A stretch of DNA of 64,000 nt from Streptomyces sp. Tue 6430 (GTDB taxonomy: Bacteria > Actinomycetota > Actinomycetes > Streptomycetales > Streptomycetaceae): assembly GCA_021568835.1 (NCBI GenBank), contig JAKGSH010000010.1, forward strand, positions 4,464,001 through 4,528,000. Reading direction: 5' to 3'. Made by a program: the position numbers and the translations under genes. The notes under the pieces were generated by a model, which worked only from the letters and a program-made list of their open reading frames with translations, did not search any database and was not told where the DNA came from. Positions 9,732 through 18,579 of this stretch are shown one piece after another. The stretch's first letter is position 1; the number at the start of each line of letters is the position of its first letter.

Positions 9732-10804
9732 GTGACCCCCGTCGAGTTGTCCCGCGCCGTGCTGCACGCAGTGCGGTGTGCCGTCGACGACGGGGCGCTG
9801 AGTGTGGCCGTTCCCTCGCGGGTGCGGGTCGGGCCGCCCGGGGCGGGAGGGTGCGGGGACTACGCCACCAACGTCGCCCTCCAGCTGGCCCGCCCGCCGG
9901 GCAGCCCCCGTTGCGGGTCGCCGCGCTGCTCCAGCCGTACCTCGTGCGTGAAGCCGGCGTCACCGACGTCGCGATCACCGGGCCGGGGTTCCTCAACGTC
10001 AGCCTCGACCGGGCCGTCGCCTCCGCCGAGCTGGTCCGGCGGATCCTCGACGAGGGGCCGGGGTACGGCCGTACCGACGTCCTCGCCGGTCAGGTGTTCG
10101 TGGTGCGCGTGCCGTACGAGGTCCGTGCCGAGGTGGTGGCCGACGTGCTCGCGCGGATGGTCGGCTCGCAGGGCGGGCGTGTCGAGATCGCGCACGGCGA
10201 CGGCGACGGGGTGAACCTGCGGCCCGTGCCGGCGCCGGAGGATCCCGCTCCGCTCGGGCCGGACGCCGCCCGCTGGGCCCTGCTCCACCCCGCCCCGCAC
10301 GACCGGCCCCGCATCACCGCCGATCATCTGGTCCAGCGCGAGGGCAACCCCCTCTTCCGGATCCGCTACGCCCACGCCCGCACCCGTGCCGTCGGCCGCA
10401 ACGCCGCCGACCTCGGATTCGACGCCGCCACCCGGCCCGAGACGCTTCCCGCGGCAGCGGACCCGGCGACCCCAGCGGCAGCGACCTCAGCGGCAACGGA
10501 CGCAGAGGCGCCGGACACCCCGGAGACCCCGGACCTCATCGCGCTGCTCGCCGACCACCCCCGCATCCTCGCCACCGCCGGCGGGCTCCCGCACCCCGAT
10601 GCCCTCGCCGCTCCCTCCCGGCTCAGCCGGCACCTCCTGGCCCTCGCCGACGCGACCCTGGCTCACCTGCCCGCCGTTCTGCCCCGTGGGGACGAGAAAC
10701 CCTCGGCCGCCCACCGGTCCCGGCTCGCCCTCGCCGAAGCCGCCGGGACGGTGCTGGCCGGTGGCCTGTCCCTGCTCGGCATCGACGCACCCGACCACCT
10801 CTGA
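9732..10804 (+). CDS. nrtL: ArgRS-related anticodon-binding protein NrtL (one frame break)
   Basis: Repaired length is 357 residues. The N-terminus matches the arginyl-tRNA synthetase N-terminal (Add1) domain: GDYATNVALQLAR and ITGPGFLNVSL. The C-terminus matches the DALR anticodon-binding domain, from NPLFRIRYAHARTRAV to the end. The Rossmann catalytic core with HIGH and KMSKS is missing, so it cannot charge tRNA. The frame breaks at 9899-9901, where one more G restores PPGQPPLRVAALL. It lies 15 bases upstream of lysA on the same strand and 1.1 kb from a tRNA-Arg gene. It may bind tRNA or act as a regulator; the function is not known to me. The NrtL name rests on its place before lysA in actinomycetes. 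Confidence 0.8.
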
Positions 10805-10819
10805 GAGAGCACGCCCAAG

Positions 10820-12211
10820 ATGAGCCGTTCCGCACACCCCGCCGGGCCCCGTCACGCCGACGTCCTGCCGGAGGGGCACTATTCGGCGCCGCCCGCCGAC
10901 CTCAACTCCCTCGACCCCAAGGTGTGGTCGCGCACCGTCGCCCGGGACGCCCTCGGGGTCGTCACCGTCGGCGGGATCGACGTGAAGACGCTCGCCGAGG
11001 AGCACGGCACCCCGGCCTACGTCCTCGACGAGGCCGACTTCCGGGACCGGGCCCGGGCCTGGCGCACCGCCTTCGGGACCGAGGCCGACGTCTTCTACGC
11101 CGGAAAGGCGTTCCTGTCGCGCGCCGTCGTGCGGTGGCTGCACGAGGAGGGGCTCAACCTCGACGTCTGCTCCGGCGGCGAGCTGGCCACCGCGCTCTCC
11201 GCCGGCATGCCCGCCGACCGCATCGCCTTCCACGGCAACAACAAGTCGACGCAGGAGATCGAGAGGGCCGTCCGGGCCGGTGTCGGGCGGATCGTCCTCG
11301 ACTCCTTCCAGGAGATCGTCCGCGTCGCGCACATCGCCCAGTCGCTCGGCAGGCGGCAGCCCGTGCAGATCCGCATCACCGTCGGCGTCGAGGCGCACAC
11401 GCACGAGTTCATCGCCACCGCCCACGAGGACCAGAAGTTCGGGATTCCGCTCGCCGGGGGGCAGGCCGCCGAGGCCGTGCGGCGCGCGCTGAAGCTCGAC
11501 GGGCTGGAGCTGATCGGGCTCCACTCGCACATCGGGTCGCAGATCTTCGACACGTCCGGCTTCGAGGTCGCCGCCCACCGGGTGGTCGGGCTGCTCAAGG
11601 ACATCCGCGACGAACACGGCGTCGAGCTGCCCGAGATCGACCTCGGCGGCGGGCTCGGCATCGCCTACACCAGCGACGACGACCCGCGCGAGCCGCACGA
11701 GATCGCCAAGGCGCTGACGGAGATCGTCACCCGCGAGTGCGAGTCCGCCCGGCTGCGCACGCCCCGCATCTCCGTCGAGCCCGGCCGCGCCATCGTGGGG
11801 CCCACCGCCTTCACGCTGTACGAGGTCGGCACCGTCAAGCCGCTCGACGGACTGCGCACCTACGTCTCCGTCGACGGCGGGATGTCCGACAACATCCGCA
11901 CCGCCCTGTACGACGCCGAGTACAGCGTGGCGCTCGTCTCCCGCTCCTCCGACGCCGCGCCGATGCTCGCGCGCGTCGTGGGCAAGCACTGCGAGAGCGG
12001 GGACATCGTGGTCAAGGACGCGTTCCTGCCGGCCGACCTGGCACCGGGTGACCTGATCGCCGTCCCCGCCACGGGGGCGTACTGCCGGTCCATGGCCAGC
12101 AACTACAACCACGTGCTGCGGCCGCCGGTCGTCGCCGTGCGCGAGGGCGAGGCCCGCGTCATCGTCCGGCGCGAGACGGAGGAGGACCTCCTGCGGCTCG
12201 ACGTCGGGTAG
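10820..12211 (+). CDS. lysA: Diaminopimelate decarboxylase
   Basis: The 463-residue protein converts meso-diaminopimelate to lysine, the last step of lysine synthesis, using pyridoxal phosphate. The PLP lysine lies in VFYAGKAFLSRA. Other family marks are SGGELATAL, the His of IGLHSHIGSQIFD, the glycine-rich LGGGLGIAYT, EPGRAIVGP, and the catalytic Cys in KHCESGDIV followed by GAYCRSMASNYN. ATG at 10820 lies 15 bases after nrtL, suggesting co-transcription. Length is normal for actinobacterial LysA. Confidence 0.97.
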   Translation: MSRSAHPAGPRHADVLPEGHYSAPPADLNSLDPKVWSRTVARDALGVVTVGGIDVKTLAEEHGTPAYVLDEADFRDRARAWRTAFGTEADVFYAGKAFLSRAVVRWLHEEGLNLDVCSGGELATALSAGMPADRIAFHGNNKSTQEIERAVRAGVGRIVLDSFQEIVRVAHIAQSLGRRQPVQIRITVGVEAHTHEFIATAHEDQKFGIPLAGGQAAEAVRRALKLDGLELIGLHSHIGSQIFDTSGFEVAAHRVVGLLKDIRDEHGVELPEIDLGGGLGIAYTSDDDPREPHEIAKALTEIVTRECESARLRTPRISVEPGRAIVGPTAFTLYEVGTVKPLDGLRTYVSVDGGMSDNIRTALYDAEYSVALVSRSSDAAPMLARVVGKHCESGDIVVKDAFLPADLAPGDLIAVPATGAYCRSMASNYNHVLRPPVVAVREGEARVIVRRETEEDLLRLDVG

Positions 12212-12298
12212 TCCGCGGAGGGCGCGGCCCGGCGGGGTGGAGGAACTGGAAGATCTCCTGTCCGGCACCCCGAGAAAATGAAATAGATGTCTCACGAT

Positions 12299-12326
12299 CC
12301 GGACCAGGGCAGAAACCCCGGTCCGG
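12299..12326. terminator. Hairpin between lysA and hom
   Basis: CCGGACC at 12299-12305 pairs with GGTCCGG at 12320-12326, and GGG/CCC extends the stem past a bulged A. It is short and could end lysA transcripts or act in the hom leader. Confidence 0.4.
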
Positions 12327-12373
12327 TGAGTGAGACTGGAGCAACCGTAGACGGTATGAGGAAACGAGGTCGG

Positions 12374-13666
12374 ATGATGCGTACGCGTCCGCTGAAGGTG
12401 GCGCTGCTGGGCTGTGGAGTGGTCGGCTCAGAGGTGGCGCGCATCATGACGACGCACGCCGACGACCTCGCCGCCAGGATCGGGGCCCCGGTGGAACTGG
12501 CCGGAGTGGCCGTCCGGCGACCCTCCCGGGTGCGCGAGGGAATCGACCCGGCGCTCGTCACCACCGACGCCACCGCGCTGGTCAAACGGGGCGACATCGA
12601 CGTCGTCGTCGAGGTCATCGGCGGTATCGAGCCCGCCCGCACCCTCATCACCGCCGCCTTCGAGCACGGCGCTTCGGTCGTCTCCGCCAACAAGGCGCTG
12701 CTCGCCCAGGACGGCGCCGCCCTGCACGCCGTCGCCGGCGAACACGGCAGGGACCTCTACTACGAGGCCGCCGTCGCCGGCGCCATCCCGCTGATCCGGC
12801 CGCTGCGCGAGTCGCTTGCCGGCGACAAGATCAACCGCGTCATGGGCATCGTCAACGGGACGACCAACTTCATCCTCGACAAGATGGACTCCACCGGGGC
12901 CGGCTACCAGGAGGCCCTCGACGAGGCCACCGCCCTCGGGTACGCCGAGGCCGACCCCACCGCCGACGTCGAGGGCTTCGACGCCGCGGCCAAGGCCGCC
13001 ATCCTCGCCGGGATCGCCTTCCACACGCGCGTGCGCCTCGACGACGTCTACCGCGAGGGCATGGCCGAGGTGACCGCCGCCGACTTCGCCTCCGCCAAGG
13101 AGATGGGCTGCACCATCAAGCTGCTCGCCATCTGCGAGCGGGCCGCCGACGGGGGATCCGTCACCGCGCGCGTGCACCCCGCCATGATTCCGCTGTCCCA
13201 CCCGCTCTCCTCCGTGCGCGGCGCCTACAACGCCGTGTTCGTCGAGTCGGACGCGGCCGGTCAGCTCATGTTCTACGGCCCCGGCGCCGGCGGTGCTCCC
13301 ACCGCCTCCGCCGTGCTCGGCGACCTCGTCGCCGTCTGCCGCAACCGGCTCAGCGGGGCGACGGGGCCCGGCGAGTCGGCGTACGCCGCCCTGCCGGTGT
13401 CGCCGATGGGTGACGTCGTCACCCGGTACCACATCAGCCTCGACGTCGCCGACAAACCGGGCGTCCTGGCACAGGTCGCCACCGTGTTCGCGGAGCACGG
13501 GGTGTCCATCGATACGGTTCGGCAGCAGGGTAAGGACGGCGAGGCCTCCCTCGTCGTCGTCACCCATCGCGCGTCCGACGCCTCCCTCACCGGGACCGTC
13601 GAGGCGCTGCGCAAGCTCGACACCGTGCGGGGTGTCGCCAGCATCATGCGGGTTGAAGGAGAGTAA
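12374..13666 (+). CDS. hom: Homoserine dehydrogenase
   Basis: 430 residues from the ATG at 12374 (MMRTRPLKVALLGCG), the usual Streptomyces start; an upstream ATG at 12287 would add an unlikely leader. It reduces aspartate semialdehyde to homoserine with NAD(P)H, the branch to threonine and methionine. The nucleotide fold is LLGCGVVGSEVA, the catalytic region includes NGTTNFILDKM and AEADPTADVEGFDAAAKAAILA, and the last 80 residues are an ACT domain (LDVADKPGVLAQVATVFAEHG), the usual site of threonine feedback. It is followed six bases later by thrC. Confidence 0.96.
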   Translation: MMRTRPLKVALLGCGVVGSEVARIMTTHADDLAARIGAPVELAGVAVRRPSRVREGIDPALVTTDATALVKRGDIDVVVEVIGGIEPARTLITAAFEHGASVVSANKALLAQDGAALHAVAGEHGRDLYYEAAVAGAIPLIRPLRESLAGDKINRVMGIVNGTTNFILDKMDSTGAGYQEALDEATALGYAEADPTADVEGFDAAAKAAILAGIAFHTRVRLDDVYREGMAEVTAADFASAKEMGCTIKLLAICERAADGGSVTARVHPAMIPLSHPLSSVRGAYNAVFVESDAAGQLMFYGPGAGGAPTASAVLGDLVAVCRNRLSGATGPGESAYAALPVSPMGDVVTRYHISLDVADKPGVLAQVATVFAEHGVSIDTVRQQGKDGEASLVVVTHRASDASLTGTVEALRKLDTVRGVASIMRVEGE

Positions 13667-13672
13667 CCAGCA

Positions 13673-14731
13673 ATGACCCACCAGTGGCGCGGAATCATCG
13701 AGGAGTACCGGGACCGGCTGCCGGTTTCCGACAGCACGCAGGTCGTGACGCTCCGTGAGGGCGGCACGCCCCTCGTGCCCGCGCAGGTGCTCTCCGAGCG
13801 CACCGGCTGCGAGGTCCACCTCAAGGTCGAGGGCGCGAACCCCACCGGCTCCTTCAAGGACCGCGGGATGACCATGGCGATCACCCGGGCCAAGGAGGAG
13901 GGCGCCAAGGCGGTCATCTGCGCCTCCACCGGCAACACGTCGGCGAGCGCCGCCGCGTACGCCGTGCGCGCCGGCATGGTCTCGGCCGTCCTCGTCCCCC
14001 AGGGCAAGATCGCGCTCGGCAAGATGGGGCAGGCCCTCGTCCACGGCGCGAAGATCCTCCAGGTCGACGGCAACTTCGACGACTGCCTCACGCTGGCCCG
14101 CTCGCTGAGCGACAACTACCCCGTGGCGCTGGTCAATTCGGTCAACCCGGTGCGTATCGAGGGGCAGAAGACGGCCGCCTTCGAGATCGTGGACATGCTC
14201 GGCGACGCCCCCGACATCCACGTTCTGCCGGTCGGCAACGCCGGCAACATCACGGCGTACTGGAAGGGGTACACGGAGTACGCCGCCGACAAGATCGCCG
14301 GGCGCACCCCGCGCATGTGGGGTTTCCAGGCCTCCGGCAGTGCGCCGATCGTGCGCGGCGAGGTCGTCAAGGACCCGTCGACCATCGCCACCGCGATCCG
14401 CATCGGCAACCCCGCGTCCTGGCAGTACGCGCTCGCGGCGCGGGACGAGTCCGGCGGCCTCATCGACGAGGTGACGGACCGTGAGATCCTGCGCGCCTAC
14501 CGGCTGTTGGCCGCCCAGGAGGGCGTCTTCGTGGAGCCCGCGTCCGCCGCGTCGGTGGCCGGTCTGCTGAAGGCCGCCGAGCAGGGCAAGGTCGACCCGG
14601 GCCAGACGATCGTGTGCACCGTCACGGGCAACGGTCTGAAGGACCCCGACTGGGCCGTGGCCGGCGCTCCGCAGCCGGTGACCGTCCCCGTCGACGCGGT
14701 GACCGCGGCCGAGCGCCTCGGGCTCGTCTGA
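13673..14731 (+). CDS. thrC: Threonine synthase
   Basis: 352 residues. It converts O-phosphohomoserine to threonine using pyridoxal phosphate. The PLP lysine is in NPTGSFKDRGM, the phosphate-binding loop is PVGNAGNITAYW, and the substrate Ser/Thr motif is CASTGNTSASAAAYA. It starts six bases after hom with GAAGGAGAG upstream, so hom and thrC form one unit. A strong hairpin follows the stop, so thrB, 360 bases away, probably has its own promoter. Confidence 0.97.
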   Translation: MTHQWRGIIEEYRDRLPVSDSTQVVTLREGGTPLVPAQVLSERTGCEVHLKVEGANPTGSFKDRGMTMAITRAKEEGAKAVICASTGNTSASAAAYAVRAGMVSAVLVPQGKIALGKMGQALVHGAKILQVDGNFDDCLTLARSLSDNYPVALVNSVNPVRIEGQKTAAFEIVDMLGDAPDIHVLPVGNAGNITAYWKGYTEYAADKIAGRTPRMWGFQASGSAPIVRGEVVKDPSTIATAIRIGNPASWQYALAARDESGGLIDEVTDREILRAYRLLAAQEGVFVEPASAASVAGLLKAAEQGKVDPGQTIVCTVTGNGLKDPDWAVAGAPQPVTVPVDAVTAAERLGLV

Positions 14732-14746
14732 ACGACCCCGCGGGAA

Positions 14747-14780
14747 GCGGGGGCGCCGCGCGGAGACGAGGCGCCCCCGC
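14747..14780 (+). terminator. Rho-independent-type hairpin after thrC
   Basis: GCGGGGGCGCC and GGCGCCCCCGC form a perfect 11-bp stem 15 bases past the thrC stop. There is no T-tract, as is usual in Streptomyces. Confidence 0.8.
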
Positions 14781-15094
14781 CGAGGCATGAAGCTCCTCAC
14801 CTGGGGAAGTTCCTCCACGGAGGGCTTTCCCCGGCGAGGGTGCACGGGGGGCTTGCGACACGCATCGTGCGCCTCCTGTGCGCCCTATGTCGCCACAGAA
14901 CCTTCCTTCGATAGGCTGTACCGAACCCGCCTGCCGCATATGCCTCCGCATCTCGCGCGGGCAGCGGCGCCGCGCCGTCATCAGCGGCCCGAGGGTCTTC
15001 GTACGTCATCGAAGCCGATCGAAGTCAATCGAAGCCAAACGGATCCAGTCGAAGTCATTCGACCGTCACGCAGCTCAAGGAGAGTCAACGAGCG
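14781..15094. other. thrB upstream region with helix-phased octamer repeats
   Basis: No gene is visible. Four direct copies of TCGAAGYC start at 15009, 15019, 15029 and 15049, so they recur every 10 or 20 bases on one face of the helix. AAGGAGAG at 15077-15084 is the thrB ribosome site. The repeats may be a regulator site. Confidence 0.55.
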
Positions 15095-16023
15095 ATGGCC
15101 GGTCCAGCGTTCCGCGCCGCCGCCGTCCGGGTGCGCGTCCCCGCCACCAGCGCCAATCTCGGTCCGGGCTTCGACGCCCTGGGCCTCGCGCTGGGGCTCT
15201 ACGACGACGTCGTCGTCCGGGTGGCCGACTCAGGGCTGCACATCGACATCGCGGGCGAGGGCAGCGGGACGCTGCCGCGCGACGAGAAACACCTCCTCGT
15301 CCGCTCCCTGCGCACCGCCTTCGACGTCCTGGGCGGCCAGCCCCGCGGCCTGGAGATCGTCTGCGCCAACCGCATTCCGCACGGCCGCGGCCTCGGCTCC
15401 TCCTCCGCCGCCATCTGCGCCGGGATCGTCGCCGCCCGCGCGGTGACCATAGGCGGCGAGGCCCGCCTCGACGACGCCGCCCTGCTGGAGCTGGCGACCG
15501 AGATCGAGGGGCACCCCGACAACGTCGCGGCCTGCCTGCTCGGCGGGTTCACGCTCTCCTGGATGGAGGCCGGCGCCGCGCGGGCGATCAGGATGGAGCC
15601 TTCGGATTCCATCGTTCCGGTGGTTTTCGTGCCCGGGAAGCCGGTCCTCACCGAGACCGCGCGCGGACTGCTCCCGCGCACCGTGCCGCACGTCGACGCC
15701 GCCGCCAACGCGGGCCGTGCCGCCCTGCTCGTCGAGGCCCTGACCAGGCGCCCCGAGCTGCTGCTGCCCGCCACCGAGGACCGTCTCCACCAGGAGTACC
15801 GCGCCCCCGCCATGCCGGAGAGCGCCGCGCTGGTGGAGCGGCTGCGCGCCGACGGGGTCCCCGCGGTGATCTCCGGCGCCGGGCCGACCGTGATGGCCCT
15901 GGCCGACGCGGAGTCGGCCGACAAGGTCGAGCGGCTGGCGGGTGCGGAATGGTCCGCCAACCGGCTGAGTCTGGACCTTCGGGGGCGAGCGTGCTGCCGC
16001 TCGCGCCCTCCGGCGACCTGTGA
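15095..16023 (+). CDS. thrB: Homoserine kinase (frame break at C-terminus)
   Basis: Repaired length is 309 residues, normal for this GHMP-family kinase. It phosphorylates homoserine with ATP to make the threonine synthase substrate. Key motifs are PATSANLGPGFDALG (motif 1), the P-loop-like GRGLGSSSAAICAG, and GVPAVISGAGPTVMAL near the end. As printed, the frame runs on to 16075 with an atypical tail. One more G in the run 15981-15985 gives the family-like ending LRGASVLPLAPSGDL and a stop at 16023. ATG 15095 has AAGGAGAG upstream. Confidence 0.94.
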
Positions 16024-16428
16024 AAGCACACGGTTGCCGGATTTCGAGAGGGGGAATGTTTGTTGGATCCGGTAGTGTTAACCTCAAGTCTGCACCCGAC
16101 CCCACCATGGCGAGGTGCTTCACGTCCCCCTCCGGGACAGACATTCTTCCGGGAGCTCCCCAAGCCGCACTGCGTTCCGTACGTCGTACCTGGGCAGTAC
16201 GCCGTGCAGCGACGTTGAGCGGTCCGACGGGCACGCTCCGGAATCGGTGCGACCACGCCACGTGACACTGGGTGTCACGGATCGTCGAGGAAGCGCCATC
16301 ACCAGAAATCTCTTCCGCCGCTTTGGCGGACCACCGCCCCGGCTTCGCCACAGCAAGGACCGAAGCCGGACAGCACAACCGGTCGCCGAGCCAGACAGGC
16401 CGACGTCCGCTCCAGGGAAGGACCCTTC
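16024..16428 (+). other. Long leader region of rho
   Basis: About 400 bases without a gene separate thrB from rho. The relatively AT-rich patch at 16046-16090 (with TAGTGT at 16073-16078 as a possible -10) is the best promoter candidate, which would give an mRNA leader of about 350 bases. Rho genes of other bacteria are often autoregulated through such leaders; whether this one is cannot be told here. Confidence 0.45.
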
Positions 16429-18443
16429 GTGAGCGACACCACCGATCTGATGGGCGCACGTGTCGAGGAGACCGCTGCCGCGCCCGCCACGGACGCCTCC
16501 GCGCCTGCTGCCGGTGCCGGCTCCCGGCGGCGCCGCGGTACCGGCCTCGAGGGCATGGTGCTGGCCGAGTTGCAGCAGGTCGCATCCGGCCTCGGCATCA
16601 GGGGCACCGCGCGGATGCGCAAGAGCCAGCTGATCGAGGTCATCAAGGAGGCGCAGGCGGGCGGGGGCGGCGCGCCGGCCGCGAAGGCTCCCGCCGGGGA
16701 CGCCGCCGAGACCAAGCCCAAGCGCCGTGCCACCTCCAAGGCCCGCACGGGCGATGACGCCGCCGCGAAGAAGGCGGACGCCGCCCCGGCCGAGGCCCCG
16801 CCGAGAAGGCCGTGGCCCAGCAGCAGATCGAGATCCCCGGCCAGCCGGCCGGTGGCAACGACGCCCCCGTCGAGCGCCGCCGTCGCCGGGCCACCGCCGA
16901 CGCGGGCAGCCCCGAGACCGTCACGGCCGAGGCGAAGAGCGCCCCGAAGGCCGACGTCGCGGTCGCCACGCAGACCGAGCAGTCCCCGCCGCAGGGCGAC
17001 GCCGACGGTGCCGAGGGCCGACGCCGCGACCGCCGGGAGCGCGGCCGCGACCGCGACCGCCGCGGCAAGGGCGACGACCAGCAGGGCCAGGGCGCTCAGC
17101 GCCAGCAGCAGGGCCAGCAGGGCGGCGGCCGTCAGGACCGCCAGGACCGCCAGGACCGTCAGGACCGCCAGCGGGACAACGGGCCGCAGGACGACGACGA
17201 CTTCGAGGGCGGCCGTCGCGGCCGTCGCGGGCGTTACCGGGACCGCCGCGGCCGCCGTGGCCGTGACGAGATCGGCGCGGCCGAGCCGCAGGTCGCCGAC
17301 GACGACGTCCTGATCCCCGTCGCGGGCATCCTCGACATTCTCGACAACTACGCCTTCATCCGTACGTCGGGCTACCTGCCGGGTCCCAACGACGTGTACG
17401 TCTCCCTCGCCCAGGTCCGCAAGAACGGCCTGCGCAAGGGCGACCACGTCACCGGCGCGGTCCGTCAGCCGAAGGAGGGCGAGCGCCGCGAGAAGTTCAA
17501 CGCGCTCGTGCGCCTCGACTCCGTCAACGGCATGGCGCCCGAACACGGCCGCGGCCGCCCGGAGTTCAACAAGCTCACCCCGCTGTACCCGCAGGACCGC
17601 CTCCGTCTGGAGACGGACCCGGGCGTCCTCACGACCCGGATCATCGACCTCGTGTCGCCGATCGGCAAGGGCCAGCGCGGCCTGATCGTGGCCCCGCCGA
17701 AGACCGGCAAGACCATGATCATGCAGGCGGTCGCCAACGCGATCACGCACAACAACCCCGAGTGCCACCTGATGGTCGTCCTGGTCGACGAGCGTCCGGA
17801 AGAGGTCACCGACATGCAGCGGTCGGTCAAGGGCGAGGTCATCTCCTCGACCTTCGACCGCCCGGCCGAGGACCACACCACGGTCGCCGAGCTGGCCATC
17901 GAGCGCGCCAAGCGCCTGGTGGAACTGGGTCACGACGTCGTCGTCCTGCTCGACTCGATCACCCGTCTGGGCCGTGCGTACAACCTCGCGGCCCCGGCCT
18001 CCGGCCGCATCCTGTCCGGTGGTGTCGACTCGACCGCGCTCTACCCGCCGAAGCGCTTCTTCGGTGCCGCGCGCAACATCGAGGACGGCGGCTCGCTCAC
18101 CATCCTGGCGACCGCGCTCGTCGACACCGGGTCCCGCATGGACGAGGTGATCTTCGAGGAGTTCAAGGGCACCGGCAACATGGAGCTCAAGCTCGACCGC
18201 AAGCTCGCCGACAAGCGGATCTTCCCGGCGGTGGACGTGGACGCGTCCGGCACCCGCAAGGAAGAGATCCTGCTCGCCCCCGACGAGCTCGGCATCGTCT
18301 GGAAGCTGCGCCGGGTGCTGCACGCCCTCGACCAGCAGCAGGCGGTCGAACTGCTCCTCGACAAGATGAAGCAGACGAAGTCGAACGCCGAGTTCCTGAT
18401 GCAGATCCAGAAGACGACGCCGGCGCCGGGCAACAACGACTGA
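16429..18443 (+). CDS. rho: Transcription termination factor Rho (one frame break)
   Basis: Repaired length is 671 residues, long because of an actinobacterial N-terminal insertion. Residues 1-90 hold the Rho N-domain (LEGMVLAELQQVASGLGIRG). Residues about 90-280 are disordered and Arg/Gln/Gly-rich with QDR repeats. Then comes the cold-shock-like RNA-binding domain (YAFIRTSGYLPGPNDVYVSL) and the RecA-type ATPase: Walker A VAPPKTGKTMIMQ, Walker B VVVLLDSITRLGRAYN. The frame breaks at 16797-16800, where CCCCG needs a second G to give APAEKAVAQQQ. GTG 16429 is preceded by GGGAAGGA. It is an RNA-dependent helicase that ends transcription. Confidence 0.96.
17134..17170 (+). repeat. 9-bp CAGGACCGC repeats in rho encoding QDR
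   Basis: Four consecutive units of (CAG/TCAG)GACCG(C/T) encode QDRQDRQDRQDR within the disordered arginine-rich insert of Rho. In-frame repeat number may vary between strains. Confidence 0.75.
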
Positions 18444-18459
18444 CGCCAGTCTTCGCAAG

Positions 18460-18487
18460 AGGGCCGCTCCCTTCCGGGGGCGGCCCT
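18460..18487 (+). terminator. Terminator hairpin after rho
   Basis: AGGGCCGCTCCC and GGGGGCGGCCCT flank TTCC and form a 12-bp stem (one G.T pair) 17 bases after the rho stop, followed by TTCC. Confidence 0.75.
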
Positions 18488-18579
18488 TTCCGCTGCCCGG
18501 GGGAGGGGTACGATCACGCCCTTCGGTCATGTTTTCGACCAAGAACTTCCTGAACTCCAGATCCCGAGGGGGGACTTGA

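Noticed and set aside
10487..12295. A 602-residue open frame opposite lysA
   Set aside because: It is a shadow of high third-position GC in lysA and nrtL, with no ribosome site, domain or sensible composition. The same applies to the long antisense frames opposite hom-thrC, rho, the LCP gene, atpD and glyA.
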